DNA from: JAUIIK01 sp963745675
GTDB lineage: Bacteria > Chloroflexota > Chloroflexia > Thermomicrobiales > CFX8
NCBI GenBank assembly: GCA_963745675.1
Contig: CAVUYM010000008.1
Span: 1-64,000, forward strand
DNA: 64,000 bases
Direction of reading: 5' to 3'
Shown here piece by piece: positions 60,221 through 64,000 of this stretch (positions within the stretch are counted from its first letter, which is position 1; every line of letters begins with the position of its first letter). The notes below the pieces were generated by a model. It saw nothing but the letters and a program-made list of their open reading frames with translations, did no database searches and was not told the origin of the DNA. The translations under genes were made by a program, and so were the position numbers.

Positions 60221-61000
60221 TCACCAAACGCGTATGAAACCTGTGCGAGTTCTGATCGCTTCGATTAAGACAAGCACGACGAAGACGGGAAGTACCGCCT
60301 GCCTGCGCCACCGCCACGGTTGTCGTACCAGCCGGTAGAGCCACTCCAGTCCGATCCGGCGGACAAAGCCTGGCGCACGTGGGACGCGACCTGACAGGTA
60401 GTCGTAGACGCCGCCAACGCCGGACGCGACGAGTATGCCATGCGCTTCCAGCCGTTCTCGATGGAGGTCGATCCAGAGATCTTGTTTTGGGTGGCCGAAG
60501 GCGACGAAAAGGACAGTTGGAGTAGTGCGCTTCAACGCCTGAGATATCTCATCCCAGCCTCCCGGCTCTGGATTCCCGGAGAGTGTGCCGACGATGGATG
60601 CCGTTCCGTGGCGTTCTTGCAAGACGTTCGCGGCCTCCTCCGCGACGCCTTGCGCGGCTCCGAGGAGGAAGATGCGTTTGTTCTCATGATCTAGCGAAGC
60701 GATGGCGTCCACCAAATCATTGCCGGTAATGCGCGTTGGAACGGGCAGGCCCAGCATCCGGGCTGCGATGACGATGCCGACGCCATCGGCGAGCGCCAGA
60801 TCGGCCCGTCGCAATATGCAGGCGAAGCGGCGGCTGCGCCGGGCGGCGATCAGATACTCCGGGTTCACCGTCGTGATGTGCCGCAGGCCGCCAGCGGGAT
60901 TGCCTAGCCATGTGTGGATCCTCGCGACGACTCCATCCCGATCGACGACATCGACCGGGATGCTCAGGATCTCTATGCGCTCATGGCTAATTGGCTGCAA
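60221..61000 (-). CDS. WecG/TagA/CpsF family glycosyltransferase
   Basis: ~259 residues (GT26). ITTVNPEYLIAARRSRRF, ALADGVGIVIAARMLGLPVPTRITGNDLVDAI (active-site Asp in TGNDL), IFLLGAAQGVAEEAANVLQERH, VLFVAFGHPKQDLWIDLHR and VASGVGGVYDYLSGRVPRAP are the family motifs. A membrane-near C-terminal helix is followed by FVVLVLIEAIRT. Adds a sugar to a lipid-linked sugar. The start codon is TTG 61000, overlapping the end of the lipoprotein gene; no better one seen. Confidence 0.85.
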   Translation of the reverse strand: MQPISHERIEILSIPVDVVDRDGVVARIHTWLGNPAGGLRHITTVNPEYLIAARRSRRFACILRRADLALADGVGIVIAARMLGLPVPTRITGNDLVDAIASLDHENKRIFLLGAAQGVAEEAANVLQERHGTASIVGTLSGNPEPGGWDEISQALKRTTPTVLFVAFGHPKQDLWIDLHRERLEAHGILVASGVGGVYDYLSGRVPRAPGFVRRIGLEWLYRLVRQPWRWRRQAVLPVFVVLVLIEAIRTRTGFIRVW

Positions 61001-61824
61001 TTGCCACCAGTTCCACGAGTCCGGTATTGCCGCCTGAAGAAGCTGACCACCTCAAAGCGCAGCGATTCCGCCGTCACGTTGACGGGGTAGGTGTGCAACA
61101 TGCCTGCGTCAGGAACTTCGAATGGACCAAGTACCTCGCCTGTATCGGTCACAACCTGAAAACTCTCGATCTGGGCGCTGCTGCCCATCGTCCGGGTCCA
61201 GATACCGATTGCCTCCAGTTCGGTCGGCCCGCTGAGTTCGACGGTGATGAATGCGTCGTTGCCATCTCCAGCCGATGACCACTCCGTTGCCGGATCGCCG
61301 TCGATGGCGTTCGACGCCGCCCAGCTTGGCCCAAATTCGCTGCTGAATTCGACGATCTGTCCACCTTCGGCTGCGCTGGCAGCGTTGCGCCCGTCAGGAA
61401 CGAGACTCTGCTGCTCGCTCGCCGGCGGTGTCTCGAAGGTCATGTCTTCGCTGCGGTAGAGCGTGCCGTCCGGCCCCGCGCCGAGCAGCCGGTAGTGATA
61501 GACCGTTTCCGGCTCCAGGTTGCCGAGCAGTGGATGGTGAACGCTGTGACCGCCCCCGGCCATGTCTGTGTCAGTGCTTTGCCGGCCGTAGTTTTCGTCG
61601 GGACCATAGACGACCGAACAGGCAACCGGGATCGTCGTTTCTGCCTGTAACCTTGCGCTGCTGCCAGTCAGATCAACGATCTCAATTGACCCGACGAGGA
61701 TTTCATCGATCCCGCTTACATCTGATTCCCCATCATCGCCGGGAGAACAGGCAGCAAGCACGATTACTAGCGTAACTAGCAGCCCAAAGCGCCGCAGTAA
61801 GTTCGAGCCTGGATAGTTCACCAT
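60987..61824 (-). CDS. Lipoprotein with fibronectin-like and discoidin-like domains, frameshifted at the end
   Basis: ~280 residues. Signal LLRRFGLLVTLVIVLAACSPGDDGES with lipobox LAA|C. A fibronectin type III-like stretch follows (IEIVDLTGSSARLQAETTIPVACSVVYGPDENYG and LEPETVYHYRLLGAGPDG). Then an F5/8 type C-like stretch (SNAIDGDPATEWSSAGDGNDAFITVELSGPTELEAIGIWT). The frame should end SGGNTGLVELVAIAAN with stop 60987; an indel near 61030 disrupts it. Probably a surface sugar-binding protein beside envelope-sugar genes. Confidence 0.7.
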
Positions 61825-61972
61825 TTGATAATCTCCGATCCGACTGGGCGACTATGAAAGTGGATCGTGTCGAGACACCCAGGCGGCAAGTGTTCCACCG
61901 ATCTCATATGGCGTCGATTGACGCTAAGATGGCGGACAGCGTCCACTCACTCGAGAACCCAAGAGAAGCACA

Positions 61973-62833
61973 ATGCGTTTGGATAACATCCTCGAGATCC
62001 TGGCAGTGGCCGGGCTCGTCAATCTGGAAGATGATTGGTCCCTTGAACCGGCCTCGGGCGGGCTCAATAGCCGTGTCTACTACGCACGAGCCGGAGCAGA
62101 CAACGAAGCACGACTAACGATTCGAGTCCGGGACCGACAAGACAGGTCGATCGCTGAAGTCGACGCTCTTGCAGATGTTGCCGAATGTCCAGCGATGCCG
62201 CGCATCCGCTTACTGACAAATGAATTGCTTGTTCACGATTATGTGCCGGGCGAGCCACACGATCTACGCCTCCTGAACGACCGCCAGTTGCAGGCGCTGG
62301 CGAAAAGTCTGGCGTGCATACATGCAGCGGAGTACACATCCTATACACCCTGGCCAGAAACGGGTCTACGGCTGGGCACGAGGTTTGATCTATTTCGCTT
62401 CCGGGTCGCGTCGCTGGCCAACTATGACAGTTTCTCAGCAGTAAACGAGCGCCCCGAATTTCCCGCGTTGCCTGGTTTGATTCAGCGCCTGTCCAGAGTT
62501 GACCTTTCCTCTCGGACCTGGACGGGAGCGGATTTTTCACGCATTCATGGCGACCTTAGCCGCGGCAATCTTCTCTGGCAGGGTAATGAACTTGGATTGA
62601 TCGATTGGGAGTACAGTCGCGTTGGCGATCCAGCCGAAGATCTGGCCTATCTATTCAGCGAGCAGGAAGGTGGAACCGAGCTACTCCCTATCTTGCTCGG
62701 ATATTATGTCGACGCCGGCGGCAGCCCCGATGTAGCGAGTCGCATCCCCGCCTATGGGATCTTCACCGCCGTTGATTCCGCGCTCTGGTGGATCGACCAT
62801 GGGCAGCGCCTGAAGCAGCCTGTCGATCGATGA
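61973..62833 (+). CDS. APH-fold phosphotransferase (aminoglycoside/choline kinase-like)
   Basis: 286 residues. LEPASGGLNSRVYYARAG is the N-lobe, LLVHDYVPGE the hinge, FSRIHGDLSRGNLLW the catalytic loop (H-G-D-x-x-x-x-N), and GLIDWEYSRVGDPAEDLAYLFSE the D-W-E metal motif. Small-molecule kinase; the substrate cannot be read from sequence. Antibiotic resistance should not be assumed, since most such proteins are metabolic. Intact. Confidence 0.75.
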   Translation: MRLDNILEILAVAGLVNLEDDWSLEPASGGLNSRVYYARAGADNEARLTIRVRDRQDRSIAEVDALADVAECPAMPRIRLLTNELLVHDYVPGEPHDLRLLNDRQLQALAKSLACIHAAEYTSYTPWPETGLRLGTRFDLFRFRVASLANYDSFSAVNERPEFPALPGLIQRLSRVDLSSRTWTGADFSRIHGDLSRGNLLWQGNELGLIDWEYSRVGDPAEDLAYLFSEQEGGTELLPILLGYYVDAGGSPDVASRIPAYGIFTAVDSALWWIDHGQRLKQPVDR

Positions 62834-63099
62834 AGTCGAAGGTCGAGTACGTGCGGCCCAGCGCTGGATTTCGGGCGGTACCGGGTAACGTTCGCTGCAG
62901 ACCGGCATAGATCCACGACGGTTTCGGTCCTGATTCAGGCTGCTTCGCCGGGAAAGATCGACGTATTTCGCCCCCACTCTTACCAGAGGATGCCCAGACG
63001 CTCGGCTTGAGAACCCCTCTGTCCTGACTCTCCCAACCGGCTATGATCGTTCGGATGAAATTCATGTGCGAACGACGACTGCTAGAGGAATTACTTCGA
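62834..63099. other. Intergenic region before the last oxidoreductase
   Basis: 266 bases. No gene seen. An agaggaat site sits before ATG 63100. Confidence 0.3.
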
Positions 63100-64000
63100 A
63101 TGACTTCAAATCGACCCTGTAAGATCGGGCTCTATCTGCCGATGGCGGAGCATGAGTTAGGTGATCGGACACCACGCTGGACCGACATTCTGGCAATTGC
63201 CCGTCGTGCAGAAGAGCTGGGTTTCGACTCCGTCTTCATCGCCGACCACCTGATCTACCACTTCGAGGGCCAGGAGACCTATGGCATCTGGGAGGGCATG
63301 TCGTTGCTGGCGGCACTGGCCGGGGCGACCGAGCGTATCGAACTCGGCACCGGAGTCCTCTGCACCGGCTTCCGCAATCCAGCCCTGTTGGCGAAGATGG
63401 CCGAGACGATCGACGAGATCAGCGCTGGGCGGTTGATTTTCGGCATCGGGGCCGGCTGGCACGATCCCGAGTACGTCGCTTTTGGTTATCCGACCGACCA
63501 CAAGTTCAGCCGTTTCCAGGAAGCGCTGCAGGTGATTCACCCGCTGCTCAAGACGGGCAAGGTGGACTTCCACGGCGAATACTACGAGGCCAACGATGCC
63601 GACCTGATGCCGCGCGGACCGCGCCCCGAAGGGCCGCCGATCATGATCGCCGCAACCGGCGACCGCATGCTCGATTTGACGGCTCGCTATGCCGACCTCT
63701 GGAATGGCTGGGTCGTTCCCGGCCGCAACGCGGAGTTGCTTGGCAGGCTCGACGCCGCCTGTGTCGCTGCCGGTCGCGATCCGGCTACGCTTGGGTCGTA
63801 TCGGCATGGTGATGGTCGATCACACCGACGCTGAGATTGATCCCGAGGCCCGTCGCCCACCGATAAAGGGCACGCCGGAGGAGATGGCTGCGGAATTCCG
63901 TTCGCTGGCGGCAGAGGGCATCTCGCACCTGGTCGTCTCCCATACCCCGAATACGATGGAAGGGCTCGAAGCACTGGCTCCGGTACTGGAGATTCTGGAT
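63100..64000 (+). CDS. Luciferase-like F420-dependent oxidoreductase, frameshifted and cut by the window end
   Basis: ~300 residues present. MTSNRPCKIGLYLPMAEHELGDRTPRWTDILAIARRAEELGFDSVFIADHLIYHF, ATERIELGTGVLCTGFRNPALLAKMAETIDEISAGRLIFGIGAGWHDPEY and IMIAATGDRMLDLTARYADLWNGWV. The frame breaks near 63800. MVMVDHTDAEIDPEARRPPIKGTPEEMAAEF and ISHLVVSHTPNTMEGLEALAPVLEIL follow, and no stop is reached by 64000. Third LLM-class enzyme of the window. Confidence 0.85.

Noticed and set aside
61973..62833. Antibiotic-resistance kinase
   Set aside because: Only the general APH fold is visible; nothing points to aminoglycosides rather than metabolic substrates.

Overview
The window is a gene-dense, GC-rich bacterial stretch. 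From about 3.76 kb to the end it reads as one genome, most likely a Chloroflexota bacterium of the Thermomicrobia/Sphaerobacter type. That is an inference from protein character: several F420-type luciferase-like oxidoreductases, a T-box controlled ileS, MalT-like LuxR regulators and exported head-repeat proteins. The first ~3.76 kb (LigD-type phosphoesterase, glnA, trmH, ruvC, 3' end of cysS) reads as planctomycete. The cysS fragment is fused inside the body of an MFS transporter gene at about 3,760, so the left end is probably a chimeric join rather than natural gene order.

Single-base indels interrupt more than 20 otherwise convincing genes, roughly one per 2 kb. They hit housekeeping genes (glnA, ileS) as often as accessory ones, so I treat them as probable consensus errors of an error-prone assembly and annotate whole genes across them.

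Layout. 3.8-9 kb: MFS transporter, DUF2089/DUF4097 pair with a near-consensus promoter, yegP-like gene, toxin-antitoxin pair, XRE regulator, luciferase-like oxidoreductase. 9.2-17.3 kb: Mrp-type ATPase, lipoprotein, two paralogous membrane proteins, M20 peptidase, GH15 glycosidase, MFS transporter. 17.5-22.9 kb: cassette A. 23-31.5 kb: two PLP enzymes, M81 peptidase, DinB protein, ileS with T-box leader. 31.6-42.2 kb: second toxin-antitoxin pair, MFS transporter, cysteine-rich exported protein, a MauE protein fused to three thioredoxin domains, oxidoreductase, GNAT, a predicted beta-solenoid membrane protein, metallo-hydrolase. 42.3-49.05 kb: cassette B. 49.2-64 kb: RNase J, ABC exporter, CocE-type hydrolase, murJ, split heptose-nucleotide genes, wecG-like glycosyltransferase, two lipoprotein/membrane proteins, APH-like kinase, another luciferase-like oxidoreductase.

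The most interesting structure is a duplicated cassette. In both A (17.5-22.9 kb) and B (42.3-49.05 kb), on the same strand and in the same order, a large MalT-like ATPase/LuxR regulator is followed by a small predicted alpha+beta protein whose two copies are clearly homologous, then by exported proteins sharing an N-terminal C-x-N/S-x-YTG...C...E module. The payloads differ: three short beta-type proteins in A; a short collagen-like protein and two 13-repeat YadA-head-like proteins in B. I propose this as a regulated surface-protein system. Two 14-bp direct repeats set 20 bp apart lie upstream of the regulator in B and could be its operator. Three compound palindromic elements (two nearly alike, one sharing only the architecture) and a dispersed repeat inside the ileS leader are further non-coding features.
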